64,000 nucleotides of DNA from Marisa cornuarietis (taxonomy: Eukaryota > Mollusca > Gastropoda > Architaenioglossa > Ampullariidae). Location of the stretch: the NCBI GenBank assembly GCA_004794655.1, contig SMMW01000087.1:3150501-3214500 (forward strand), read 5' to 3'. Below are positions 35,947 through 48,700 of this stretch, in pieces (the first letter of the stretch is position 1; every line of letters starts with the position of its first letter). The notes under the pieces are model-generated. The model was not told where the DNA came from. It was given only the letters and a program-made list of their open reading frames with translations, and ran no database searches. The position numbers and the translations under genes are program-made.

Positions 35947-37698
35947 GTAGCCTGTTATAGTAGTACGAATGGGCATGTGAAGACATCTATGTGTATTGTC
36001 TCTTGTGAAGTATCATGTTGGCATTAAATAAAGACCTCTCTCTCTCGGACAGAAGAATACGTACAAAAACTTAGACAAGTACAGTCTTCAGCAGGACGTG
36101 CATATATGCCTTCTTAAAAGACCGATCAATGTATCCCGAGCTGAAGTATAAATGCATGATGATTGTGCTTAAGTTTCTGGTGCCTGTTGGTCGCAGATAT
36201 ATTCCCGATTTCTAATGGAACAAAAGTCCTGACACTCATGCACCATACTTGTACAGCTAAACTTGAAAGTGACAGCTAATGCGACTCGAAAATTACAAGC
36301 AGCTGTGTATGGGGTGAGCAGGAGGACTGGTGTTCCTGCTGGTGTGGGTGCTGTTCCTGTTCATCTGGTCGATCCCGATGCTTATGGTAGAGTACGGTAC
36401 TGGACGGTACACGCAGCACTCGGTGATCAAGTCCTTCAGCCAGCTGACGTCACGTGGTTTTTCCTGGTGCGGTGCCTGGGTCTGCCTCGTCGGCTTCATG
36501 ATCTCGTGAGTTGTTCTGGTCTCGTGAGTTGTTCTGTCCCGCGAGTCCTCCACCTGTCATCTGCCTGTCGTTTCACTCGTAAGTTATCTGATAGCTTGAA
36601 TAGCTGACTGGAGCTAATTGCAGTCTAAGCACAGTATTTCAGATCGGTGTTTCTTTTTTTGAACTGAATCACGTTTGGCACTGAACACAGCGAAACCCTT
36701 AATCAATTTATTTCTTTGTCCGTCCGTCCGTCCGTCCGTCCGTCCGTCCGTCCGTCTGGTTAATTTCAGGTTTAGATTCAGGTTAAGGTCTCACGACAGG
36801 AAAAGTAAACAACAGTTTGGAGAGAAAGGGCAAACAGCGTGACAAATGAATAGGCACGGGAAAGATAATACATGAAATCAGAATGAAGTCCTAGCTTCTT
36901 AAAAATAGTTGATGTTCAAATCCCGTCTCTGTGATTGTTGGCATTGGCAGGTGCTACTATTCCGTAGTGTTGGGCTGGTGTTTCTACTACTTTGTGTATC
37001 ACTGCGTCAACCCTCTGCCTACAAGTGTAGATGAGAGCCGACAGACTTTCAAGGACTTCGCTGAGGTAATACGGGAATCAGTCCATTGTTGATGTCGCGA
37101 TGTTTGTTTCACTCGGCGTCAGCAGCTTTCTGACACACGAACCTACACGCTCACAGCACGCCGCAGCTAACATACAGTGCAGCACCTCAGTTATAGAACC
37201 ATCTGTGACGATGAAAAAAAAATAATGAAAAAAATATAAAACCTCTGTGTGGAGTTTACTGAGAAACAAAGTTTCCTTAACTAAATATTTATCATCAGAC
37301 AGCTTCTAGAAACGCGTAAGCTCTGATGATTTTGAGGTAAAACAGTCTGAAAAATCAAGCAGTCTATGGACGAAAGCAAAGAAAGAAATAAGTTCGCTTC
37401 CATGAACGTTTTGCAAATAATAAGCTGATGAACAATCAGCAGTATAACACAAGCTTTTGTTTTGCCGTAGGACAGCTCATGGCCCGTGCTGACCCATGGG
37501 GTGGCCGTGCTGCTGGCCGGCCTGTCTGTGATCAAAGGCGTGAAGACCATCGAGAAGGTCAGCACGGTGCTGGTGCCCACACTGCTGGTCATCATCATCT
37601 TTAACTTCGTCTGGTCCCTCACCCGCTCGCATGCCGACGTGGGTCTTACCTTCATGTTCACGCCGAACTGGGGTAATAGGTACACGTGCCAGTCGGCG

Positions 37699-37766
<68 letters not shown>

Positions 37767-38326
37767 AGACGTTCTGCTTATTTGCTGGAACTTTATTAAC
37801 ACCGTGCCACAAAGCAAGCTATACGAGGATGAGTACGTGCAGTTCTGCTGTCTGCTGTGGGTAATATTCCCAGATGTCTGTGCTAAACTCTGTCGTGAAC
37901 AAATACATTAAGTATTTTGTTTTCGTCTAAACGGGATTTTGTTGAAATAAGAGAGAAGAATGTATATTACCAACCTTTGGTACTGTGTACTCAGAGTCAT
38001 TCGGCGACCCCCGAGTGTGGGTAGATGCACTGAGCCAGAACGCCTTTGATACGGGTGCCGGCATGGGTCTCATGATACCCTACTCTACCTTCATGACTCG
38101 CCGCAACGGCATAGTACGCTATGCCACCTTCCTGCCCACCCTCAACAACCTTATCAGGTGGGACATTCTACCCTCCCGAGATTGAACGATCTGAGTACAA
38201 ATCCTCCTTGCAACCAACATGTAAAGGTAGAAGGGAAAGAGAATGAAGACAAAAAGAGAAAACCTACCTGTTTAGTTAGTTAACTAAACTTAACATGCTT
38301 TTTCTCTTTCTCTTTCTTTCTCTATC

Positions 38327-38361
<35 letters not shown>

Positions 38362-41300
38362 CCACACCTACACATGAGCATATATTTATGAATTCGTATG
38401 CTTGCGGTCGATGTGCTCGCCCAGTTTGATCGCCGCGATGACAATCTTCTCCGCCGTCTTCTCCATCCTGATGAGCACCATGTCGTGGATGACCCAGGAC
38501 CAGATCGTGGACATACTGCGCGATAGTGGGCCAGGCAGCACCGGGCTGACTTTCATTTGGTCAGCCCCACCATTTCTCTCTTCATCTTTTGTTACTAGTT
38601 CTCTCTCTTAAAGAAAATCAGAATTTAATTAAAAGATCCAGAATATGCAAAGTAACAGAAATAAAACTTTATTACAGGTAGTCCTCGACTTACGACGTTG
38701 ATCCGTTCTTACGCGGCGTCGTAAACCGAATTTCGGCGTAAGTCGGATCATACGTTTATACAGTACTGTACCATAATAACAGTACAGTACTGCAAACACT
38801 TAGCCTATCCAAACACCTATCCTAACCCAGTACCCTACATAATTATAAATAAACATAAGTACAGTAAAATATTGTGCAGTACGGTACGTTTAATAATGAA
38901 ATACTGTACTGTAAGTGCTGTAACAGTAATAAACAGTGTACAGTACTGTAATAAACAAAGATAACAATTCCAAAGAACATGCTTACTTATTGGGAGGAAG
39001 CTCTATGACTTCCGCCGTACGTGGAATGAGGCGTACGTACAGTTCGACTTACGACGCTAAACCTCGTAAGTCGGAATGAGCGTCGTTTAAAGCGTCGTAA
39101 CCACGAAACGACGTAACTCGAGACCGTCGTAACCCGAGGACTACCTGTATTTGCTAACTGGTTTTGTCCGGATTGGTTTTTGTCGCTTTTTCAGTTGTGG
39201 ATTTATCGTCAACTCTGGGTCTCCCACTTTGTTTAAGTAAAGCTAATGCACTCATCAGTGTAGTGACATGTTGAAACGCTGAAACTGTGTTCCTGATGTT
39301 CCTTCTAATCTGAGAGGTTGACAAATCATGTTCATACTAATTGAGTATTTCCCTCGCTTGACCGAGGTAGAAAAAAGTGATACTGAATGCAATAATGTTA
39401 AATTATAACAGGAACAGCCATAAGTCTACCATTTACTGTTCCAGCAGTGCCAAATCTTTAGCAATACAGAATGAACAGTTTAATAATACTGATTCGAACG
39501 GCTTATATCTACAGGATTCCAGTTCTCTTTGAGACTATTGGCACGTTTGGTCGTGTCATGGCCTGCCTCTTCTTCTTGTGCCTGTCATTCGCTGGACTTA
39601 CCTCCCTGATTTCTAACATGGAACTGTTCTGCCTTACAATAGACGATTTCGGCAGTAAGTTCAGGCCCCTACGTAAAAGTAAATGCTCATGTGACTAGAT
39701 AACATGGACATTTAAAAGTTAAGTCCAACACGACAATTAAAGCTGCAACAGCTATTGAAAAATTAACATTTCATAGAAACGACTACAGAAAGTTAATCGT
39801 TTTCTTCCGCTAGGATTCAGAATTAAGAACTAAGAGTATTACGTGTTAATTGGTAACTGCTTTAACCTGTCAAGTCTCGAGGAAATGGAGCGTTCCCATC
39901 ACCACAGCAGCCGTGTTTCTGGGCGGACTGATGTCAGCATTGAACATCAATATTTTAACCAATCAGGTGAGACATAATTTGCAAACGTGTCGCTTTCGAC
40001 AAGCCTATTATATTTGTAAAAGTGCGGTGTGATAATGAAATACTGAAACAACTAAGTCTGAAACATTGACATTGGTTTTACTTAACGGCAACTTACGCTT
40101 GTCAAAGTGTTTATATATTTCACATAAAGGTCCCAAAAGCCTGACCGTAAGTACAGTGAAACGTGAGTGGTTCACCGTGTGTAAGGGATGATGTGCACGA
40201 AGGTGAATCCTAACCGTCCGCATGTAACTCTGTCGTGAGACTAAGTAACTGACCTATCACCTAAGTGAACTTCTTACCTATCAGCTTCTGCACTCCGTTC
40301 TAACCACACGGCAGCAGGATTCCTTTTATCTGTATCTGCCTGCCTAGTATCTGCATATATTACGTCGGCTCACCAGGATTTCGTGTGGGCCTTCGCTTTG
40401 GTGATCAATGGCCTGATGCTGCAAGGGATGGTGATATACTACGGTGTCAGGAATTTCAGGACAACTATGGTCAATGACTTCGGCATAGGCGACTGGCATC
40501 TTCCCAAAATATGGGAATATATAGTCAAGTAAGTGTCTGAACTATTAATATTTCTTGACGTCATTTCTAACTCTTGCTGTCACGATTGCTCTTTAAATCT
40601 GTCTTTTCATGTTGTGTGTCATATAACGTGCCATGCTGTGTGTCATACTGTGTGTCATGATGTGTCGTATTCCGCGTCATGCTGTGTGTCACATTGCGTG
40701 TGGTGCTATGTATCATATAGCGATGCTGCGTGTCATATAATGTGTCATGAAGCCTACCGCTACCATATCCCACCACCGTCGCCACTCCGCTCTTCGTCAA
40801 CAATTTTTCTTATTCTTTATTCCACCTTTCTTTTTCTTCTTCCTCCAAACTTTTTTCCGTCACTTCCTTCTCCTATTTGCCAGTTAAAATGTCGTTAAGC
40901 TGAAGAAAAGCTAAAAGAAAAACAACCAACCAAAGAAAACAAACACCATAATGGCGTGGGCGATCATCAACGTGTGCGGCGGATAAAAAGAAATGCCATC
41001 ATGCCCTGTTTTAAAGTGTTTTCTTATCGCTTAACAGGTTCTTAGCACCTGTGGAGGCAGTGGCACTGATCGGATGGTGGGCGGTAGACCTTGTGTCGGA
41101 CGAGACGGCACCTGGAGAAGACATGTGGTATGAGTTTGGCCGTGAAACCTTCATGGTCACCGTCGTACAGGTGAGCTTAGCTGAGGGCAGGAGCTCCGCT
41201 GGGGACTAGCTGGATAGCCAGCTCAAAATAGTCTGCTACACTGTTCACAAAATAGAATCACTACGGACCTTTCTGTAATGAGGAGAGCGAAAGATATGTG

Positions 41301-42708
41301 CAGCAATTTATCGTGCTAAGAACTTCGGTTTATGTACACTCCTGTTGGTGGTATGGAAGTGGTGTAGAGGTGGGCAGCCCACCTCTTGGTGGTATGAAAG
41401 TGGTGGAGAGGGTGGCATTCTGCTCGGCTTTTGATGGGCGACTGACCACTTCGGACCCATGTGGCCACCACTTACAAAGCCCATCATGGGCCAAAGAGCG
41501 GCTTCACCATGTAGGGCCCACTTTAACCCCAGTGTGGGCTTTTGCAGGCTGAGCTTGTTGTTAGCATGGGAATATTTCGCTTAGAGAGGAGACGCCATCT
41601 ATTTCCAAAAGCCCGGGTACAGGTATTTAATTATACAAAGTGTCAGCTTGACATCGTCACACATACACGAGAGTAAGCCCACCGTAGAGTTACAGCAGAG
41701 CCGATCAAGTGAAATAAAGACATAAATTAAAAATCAAGAGCATTATGTAGATTTTGTTGAATAAATAAATTTGTCGACATAAAATATCAAGCAATCAAGA
41801 CAAGCGATAAAGGAGCACGCGAGAAAAAAGGTCGGGCATTAGAAACTGACTGAGGCTGCATGAAGTTTGCTGACATTGTTTAGACGACAGTTTATTTCTT
41901 AACATACACAGACGTTGTTCAGACACTGCACTCGTAGCGATGAGCCCACATCAAAACTGGGCGAGGTCAACCCCATAATTTGGGGTGAAGGTCACATGCA
42001 TACATAATTTCACGAAATCGCCCATAGGTATACTATTCATAAAACTGAAGCACTATATATAGCCACAGCCCTCGTCAAAGAAAAGCACACTAACCACTCT
42101 GCTCACCAAACAGAAGTACTAAAACCACACTGCTAATCAAATACTTACGTCTAAATAAGAAATAATCTTTAATTTCCGTCGGAATTCTCCACTGTCCATA
42201 ACTGCCATCCATCACGGGGAGGTGGACTTCATGGACACATTGGAGTACCTGGACTCCGTCTTTGACACGAGACATTTCTGGGATACCAACACTTAGGTCA
42301 TTGTGAAGAAGGGTCAACAACATCTCTTCCTTCTCGGGAGGATGATCATAGTCTACCTAACTGTACTATTGTTGTTACATCATTGTCGTTAAGTCTGGCA
42401 CATTGTGATTAGCAAAAAACAAAGCCAGTTTTATAATATCTATAATGTGTCAGCTTTAAAGTACCACACAAATGGAGCACTTATTACATTTCTAGATAAT
42501 AGTATGTTCATCTTTTTTATATGTGTGTGCCTGTGTGTTTCAGTGGTTAGGTCTGCTGGTAGTAGTAATAACTGTCAACACGATCATTCTCATGATAAGG
42601 CGTCGTCACGATCAGACAGAGAAAATGCCGCTCTTGTTGCCTGCTCACGAGTCCAACAGCGAGAATCTGAGCAGCAGTTCCAGAAAGTCCATCGAGGTCC
42701 TCCTCTGA
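35625..42708 (+). CDS. Bacterial-type SLC6/SNF sodium-dependent transporter (start exon missing)
   Basis: This encodes a multi-pass sodium-coupled symporter of the SLC6/neurotransmitter:sodium symporter (NSS) fold; the substrate cannot be read from sequence. Exons are 35625-35751, 36322-36505, 36951-37065, 37471-37672, 37995-38157, 38425-38559, 39515-39654, 39875-39966, 40377-40528, 41038-41170 and 42544-42708, ending in TGA. All phases match (535 residues). TM1 carries the unwound-helix motif GTVIGTGNIWRF. Next come WSIPMLMVEYGTGRYT, LVPTLLVIIIFNFVW, FTPNWG, and the TM6 region VWVDALSQNAFDTGAGMGLM. Then follow TFLPTLNNLISLIAAMTIFSAVFS, CLFFLCLSFAGLTSLISNMEL and a final TM with a short hydrophilic Ser-rich tail. 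The GTGNIWRF and QNAFDTGAG features resemble bacterial and marine-invertebrate SNF-type members rather than classical neurotransmitter transporters. The first exon shown has acceptor ttgcag|GTG (35631 is an alternative). The initiating exon, probably short, was not found. Confidence 0.92.
35911..35946. repeat. Compound (CT)n(CA)n microsatellite
   Basis: A CT run passes into a CA run in the first observed intron of the SLC6-type gene. Confidence 0.95.
36717..36756. repeat. (GTCC)n microsatellite
   Basis: About ten tandem GTCC tetranucleotides lie in the intron between the second and third exons of the SLC6-type gene. Confidence 0.95.
37701..37763. repeat. (TG)n microsatellite close to a splice donor
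   Basis: About 31 TG dinucleotides start 28 nt downstream of the donor of the SLC6 exon ending at 37672. The long open frames across it on both strands are artefacts. Confidence 0.97.
38301..38360. repeat. Pyrimidine tract followed by (TG)n(AG)n
   Basis: A CTTT-rich pyrimidine stretch, a TG run and an AG run lie in tandem in the intron just before the exon starting at 38425. Confidence 0.9.
38675..39147. mobile_element. pogo/Tc1-mariner-like non-autonomous element
   Basis: The 473-bp element begins caggtagtcctcgacttacg and ends with the near-exact inverse (cgtaacccgaggactacctg). It is flanked by TA on both sides, the target duplication of the Tc1/mariner/pogo superfamily. The interior holds further 'cttacgacg' and 'cgtcgtaa' motifs in subterminal inverted orientation, and AT-rich sequence with 'acagtactgta' palindromes. 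It has no transposase frame, so it is non-autonomous. It sits in the intron between SLC6 exons ending at 38559 and starting at 39515. Confidence 0.9.
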
Positions 42709-43077
42709 ATGATGCTGGTTGAGCAAGTCCCAGAACATCTATCGACTCATTTCTCTGAGCAAAGCCCTAATGCACAGACCGAGCTGGGCAAGTTATCATC
42801 AGACTTACCGCCCAGTCTCTCGTGTGACTTCTTACCTAGGAATCTGCAATACATCCAGTGGCGTCTTTGCACTGTTTGCTGGAAAACAATGAAACTGCTA
42901 AAGAAAGTCCTACGTGCCAATTTATGATTTTTCATGCTGGCAGATTTGTTGGTGACGTTAAAAAATACACGTTTTTTTCGTTTGAATTTCGTATTGTGTA
43001 TTACTGCAAGCTTACAGTATTAACCTCATTCGAAAAACTTGTCTTTTAAACTAACATTTTGTTAGAAATGTAATAAT

Positions 43078-43150
43078 CATGATAAAGTTAATTTATATGG
43101 CGCTTTTTACCACCATCAAAAGGCAGCTCAAAGCGCTTTACAAAATAATA
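43078..43150. repeat. Dispersed 'ggcgctttttacc...gcgctttaca' repeat
   Basis: 'ttatatggcgctttttacca', an intervening 'ggcagctcaaagcgctttac' and a following A/T-rich tail form a unit that is widespread in invertebrate genomes (recognition). Related fragments appear near 16.98 and 44.3 kb ('caaagcgcgtttcacaaa'). Confidence 0.5.
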
Positions 43151-43889
43151 AACACACCGAAATAATAATAATAATAATTAATAATCTCAAAACAAAGAAT
43201 TCATTGTGTTAATTCTGTGTTAGTGTAGCTACTCAAAGACGGTGAAAATCAGCATTGAATCATGTCAGCTCAGTGCCACTAACAAAACGTCTCTTTCTAA
43301 AAGTGTAATGGATAATAACACACTGTTGCATTTCATGTGTGTGGGGGGTGGGGTGGGGTGGAATCTTCATTCAGTGAGAGGAGAGGACCAGCTATACACG
43401 TTTTCCTGTTCGTGTTTATGCAGCGCCTACATTCGCTTAATGTCCGCAGTGTGATGCGTCTCAAACGGTTCAATAATTATAACCATTTTGATCAATTCAC
43501 TTCTCGAACACACATGAATTCGACACAACCAACAGTCGAGTCGACCACCGATGGCAGCTGATTTGTGGCAACTGTGCCTGAGTTGCCTAACATTTTGATA
43601 GCGTATTCCCATCTAGACACCTTCGTACCTCGACACACCCCATTGACTATATAGCTCCTGCCAAACATTTGCACGAAACGGTTTGGTGAACGATTCTTGT
43701 CTAACTTACAGCGGAACCCAAACTATGGAACTCGCTGTAATTTTTTGCAGCTCGGACTGTTGAATCAGTTCATATATGTTCCAATAGAACGTTAAAGACT
43801 TTTTGTTCTAGAAATATCTCTTGCAGTAACACTATATATATTCTTACTACAAGTGTGTTAAAGTGATAGTGAGATACGCCTTTAAGGAG

Positions 43890-44155
43890 ACGATTTGACT
43901 TTTCTGTCTTGTGACGAAATGGACATAGGTGTGACGGAATGACTTTTGATGTGGGACGAAATGGTAGTGACGAAATGATCTTGTGACGAGTTGACCTATG
44001 ACCATATATTATACTACAACAGCATATGTATACTAAAACAGCGAGGTCGGATTTTTCCATTAATTTTACCGCAGCTTTGTCTGTGAATCAACTCCCATTA
44101 CTCTAGTCGAAACGGCTTATGCGAATCGGAAAATGGTCAAATCGACGGCTGACAC
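43890..44155. mobile_element. Possible remnant of a 'tagtcgaaacgg' TIR element
   Basis: Repeated 'gacgaaatg(g/a)' phrases (43914-43980) are followed by 'tagtcgaaacggctta' at about 44106. The same phrase occurs in reverse orientation, with one mismatch, inside the intact TIR element at 56208-56589. No target duplication or clear ends were found, so this is a weak call. Confidence 0.4.
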
Positions 44156-45469
44156 GCGCGTCACCATGCATATAATACTCGTGTATATCACCATATGCCT
44201 TTCGACAATTGGTGTGCTCAGAGTCACACGTGGACAAAATAACAAAAGAAATCCACTGTAAAGACTTATTTAAACATTTATTATTAATCATCCATGGTAA
44301 TTTAAACTGGCTTTATCCAAAGCGCGTTTCACAAATTTTAAAGATATCGTGACATTGTGATACCAAAATCGAAAGTTGCAGTAAAATGTACTAGAGTAGT
44401 GTCCCTTGAGACGTTTCTCCGCGAAAACGACAGAAATGGCCGTTATTTGGAAGCATGTGTGTTCACATAATTCCGTTTAAACGCCAGATACTTTGAAGAA
44501 CGTTCAAGACATAGCTCAGTCTAGTAAAACTTGGTTGAAAACTTGAAAATTGATATTATAAACTTGGCTGCTTTATTACAGTTCTAATGTTAAAGGTGAG
44601 CTTGGTATCGAGTTCATAATTTCCCTGTTACCTACTGGCTCAAACATTGAGACTTTTTCGAGGAGTCGCGCGAAATTCTCTAAAAACTAAACAACTTATG
44701 CTTTAAGAACCAGTTATGTACCGATCTAATGTATAAAATTTACCTCATCTTGAATAATAACAACATATACTGGTCAGTTAGCTGTTTTAAATAAAAATAC
44801 GATCCTAGTTTCACTTTCAGAAACGCGGATTAATGACTGAAATCCGTTCGTCACGAAGGTAAATGATCTCGACATGTCGCCCCGCTCCACGCATAACGAC
44901 AGCCGAGTAAAAGTGCATTGATTCAATGTGAATTTGAGTAATTGTTTGATGGTGAAGAAAATAGACTTTCTGAGAATTTCTCTCTCTCTCTCTTTTACAC
45001 TATGTGAACGTTATGTCTAAAATAAATATAGGCCTACTCAATAGATTCACCGTTATCAGTGCCTAATTTATAGATTATAGATTGTGCACAATATCTTAAA
45101 CACACGAAAGAGATTGTGTTCGAGCTGCAAGGTTTTGCTACATAAATCATGCGATTCAGTTGAACTTCATTTCTTTCAGCTGTAATGTCTTCATTAAACA
45201 GGCCAGGTTAACAGTTGTGTTAGAAGAATATCCATTGTTTAAGCACACATACTCTCAAGAGTTTCTTTTGTACATAAAGTAATTAATTTGCATTATTAAG
45301 TACTATTTAAGTTGCCAGTCATTTCAATTAATCATTAATTAGCAATATTTGTGATTTCCCCTTACCCTTTCAGGAAAAAGACAGCTGACTGGCTAGATTG
45401 CTAGTGACAGAACCCAAAAGCATATTGGTTTGATGTACGTGTGGTACAGTGAACTTTCCTAAGTCAAAC

Positions 45470-45635
45470 CAGCAGTTTGGAATGGGTATACCTGACTCCC
45501 TAAAGGGTTGGGCAAGGTAAAGCAGCAGAGGGGAGAGGAGATGGGCACTACCCTTACACAAAAGCTGGGGTCTTTAACACCTCAGTCCCTAAACAACCTA
45601 AAAAAAAAAGGTTGGGGGATGGCCTTTATCTTTCT
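45470..45635 (+). mobile_element. SINE fragment, same family as at 29.2-29.4 kb
   Basis: The ordered blocks 'cctgactccctaaagggttg', 'gggcaaggtaaagcagc', 'ggtctttaacacctcagtcc' and 'ggcctttatcttt' parallel the 3' part of the copy at 29190-29425 with substitutions and indels. The tRNA-like head is not evident here. Confidence 0.65.
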
Positions 45636-45746
45636 TTTTAAGTAGTAAAAGATTCAAGTGAGTTTAATGCCACTTTGATGATGCATAGTTACTATGTAAA
45701 GCAAAACCTGCATGTGGTGTATCCTGAACTTTCCAGAGTTTTCACC

Positions 45747-48700
45747 ATGGATGAAGAAAAGGATGAAAAGATAAAGTCCACAAAGGCTATGATCCGCTCT
45801 GTTCTGATCAGTGAGAAACATGGAGTTCCTGCGAGTCGCTTTCTGGGTAAGTGCTTATAATGATTTTGTTCCCGATATGTTCCCTTTAGAGTCAGCGTGT
45901 TTTTAATTTTATGCATTCCTGTAAAACTGCAAAATTATTCCTGTACTGCTTATGTTGACTTGCCGATGAATTTTTAAAATGATATGAAAAAGTGAATAAT
46001 TTCTTTTGTATAGTATATTTTCATTAGCTTAATCTTGCTCATTAATGTCACATCTTATGTTGCATGTTGTTGCAAAAGGATAGTGTACAACTTTGGGAGA
46101 GCTTATGATGCCATGACATGTTTTTACAAACCAAAAAAAGAGGCTAGGATTCGGAATAGGGCTAGGGATGAATTAAGGTTTGGGTTAGGATTAGGGTTTG
46201 TTTTAGTATTTTTCCATTTTCAGGGTGTATGTCATATGGTGTCCATAAAAGCCTATGCTAGTGCATCATGAGCCATCCTGTGATAAATAGAATAATAAAT
46301 AAATAAAGTATAATAAAGTTTTCCAGACATGGCAAGAGAAGCCTCCATGTAAAATGCTATATAAAAGCCTCAGAGAGTCTTTATTACATTGTCAAAATTG
46401 TGCCACTACAAGATTTGTTTTTAATTATTTTTATGAGAAAGGGTCACAAATTTCAGTGAAGCATATTATTTCTGTCTTTATTTCAGATGACTACAGAGAA
46501 ATTACAGGAGAAAAAATACCCTTTAAACTTTTTGGATTTTCTAGAGTTGAGGATTTTATAAGATCCATTCCAGATGTTGTTCGCATCGGACAGTGAGTAA
46601 TCATATGAGATGTGAATATGTGGGAATCATTACCTTTTTTCTATTCGTGTGCATGTGCTTTTATTAGCTATCAAGTCAGTATGTTTATGCATGTATTGTT
46701 AACAATACCAGTAACATAGTTGCTCCTTTCAGTGGTCTTGGAGAGCCTACATATTATGCTGTAGCAGATGAAGCTACAGCTCATATCCAGAGTTTGGTGG
46801 CTAAACAGAGAAGCAAAAAGCCAAAGCCATTAAATAAGGTATAAAGAAGTTCGTAAGTGCACAAGTTGAAACACACAAATACATGTTAAATACATATAAG
46901 CATGCGCCCAACACTTAAAGTGCTGCCAGCTCACGTGTACACACATGCAAGGAAGATTGTAATGAATCTGTATTCGTCTTAGCTCTACAATTTGCTTAAG
47001 CTGCCTATCAGCCATGGAAAAGGTACATGTATCTTTACAGTAACACTATTCACAGAAATTCCTTTTGATGATTCAATTTTCTATTCCCATGGATAAGCAC
47101 ATTCAGACCAACCACTCCTGCCCTCCATTCTCTGCTATGGGAGGCAGGGAAAAAGAAAGCAAGAAAACTTGTGAAGAAAAGATCTGTCAAAGCTTCTTAT
47201 AAAAGCATTATAATTTTATATCACAGGTTAGTTGTACTGTTAGTGCTGTTTTATTGCAGGGTCATGTACGTTTTCCAAAAAAACGAACAGCACATGGCCA
47301 TAGGCCTTACAATGGACCAGTGGGTGCCTGGCCATACCGCTCACCATCTCATCCTACCTTCAGAGTCAAAATTCCATTAATTTCTCCTTCAAATGAATGT
47401 GAGAAATATTTTGCCTCGTCACCTCTTTTCGTCACTGTCAGAAATAAGACAAATGGAAGTGATGAAACTGAGCGGCTCATTCAACGCAAGGCAGCTGTGG
47501 GAAATACAGGAAAAGAGCTTATTTCCAAAGCACTGAGGACTGTCATCTTGTCTGGCGATTCACCAGATAAAAAGATACAAGTATGTCCAAATTTTGCATG
47601 TTGCGTTGTGTAAAGAATAGAAGTAATATTTTATTACAGAACCTTTATGGAAAAAGTCTAGGAAACATAGCAACTTTGGTGCTAATGTTTGCAGAGTGAA
47701 AATAGGAGTTGTAAAAATCTTGAATGTTAGAAATGTGATATTCAGTACTATGGTTTGAAGAAGTCAGTAGATTTAGGGAAAGGGGTTCTCTGAATGTCAA
47801 AGCTATGAAGGCCTTGGAGTGGTGCTGACTAATGTGTTGGTAACGTGTTTTGGCAAGGACAGAGACCTGGCTGTGAAACCTGAGCTCTAATGCAGTTGAA
47901 AGCTAGGGCTCTAGCCTTTCAACACACACACACACACCCATACATATATATGCACACAGAAGGGAGAGCAAAAAGATCCCTCGTGCAGAAGACAGAACAA
48001 TCAAATAGCAAGAGTCATTGTGTCTCACATTGAAACAGGTCATCTCAGATAAAGACAGAACTGGATGAATTAAGCAAGTAATAATGTGGACATACTAACA
48101 AATGTGCTGTAGTACAGTTAGATAATATAATGATGATCACATCTTCTTTGATATGGGGGGGGGAACTTGTAATGCCATACAACCATAATTTTACAATTTC
48201 TCCAAAAATAAAGTAAAGAAACTGCCAGAGGCAAAGATGGCTGCCTAATGAGTAACTAATTGTTCAGTTATGCAGAAAATTTCATATAGAGTTGAAAATA
48301 AAAGTGTTTGATTGTGTAAATAAGTATATATATATATGTGTGTGTGTGCGCTTTAAATCATAACATTTATTGTCAGAATATTCAGTTTAATTCATTTTTG
48401 TTACTAAGAGCTCCTCAGATTTTGTAGATTAATGATATTAAAAATAAAATATAAAAAGTGGGTTGGTGTCTAGATTTGACCATACTTCAGCCCCAAGAAA
48501 CATTTTGACTGCCACCTATGCATTAGTAATGTTTGATTTGCATGCATGGATAACAGTGATAGGCAACAATTTTCGAACTAACAGACTTGGGGAGTTTTTT
48601 ATGTAAGCTGCAAGGCAGCGAAGGAAGTCATCAAGCCTGGAAAGTTTTAATGTGCAGTTTTCAACTTAGATGGTTAAAAGAATTACAAGGTGGATATTGT

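Larger units (their letters stand above)
42709..45737. other. Intergenic region between SLC6-type and TDRD7-like genes
   Basis: This holds the 3' untranslated region of the SLC6-type gene (poly(A) site not fixed), a dispersed 'gcgctttaca' repeat, a probable TIR-element remnant near 44 kb and a SINE copy near 45.5 kb. The splice-acceptor-like 'actttccag' at 45729-45737 suggests a non-coding first exon of the TDRD7-like gene somewhere upstream. I did not find it. Confidence 0.5.

Noticed and set aside
37281..37911. Long frames on both strands rich in Thr-His or Cys-Val
   Set aside because: They are translations across the (TG)n microsatellite and the shadow of the SLC6 exon 37471-37672.
46140..46200. 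'ggttaggattagggtttg' resembling an interstitial telomere repeat
   Set aside because: The copies are too few and irregular for TTAGGG-type telomeric DNA. It is probably a simple degenerate repeat.
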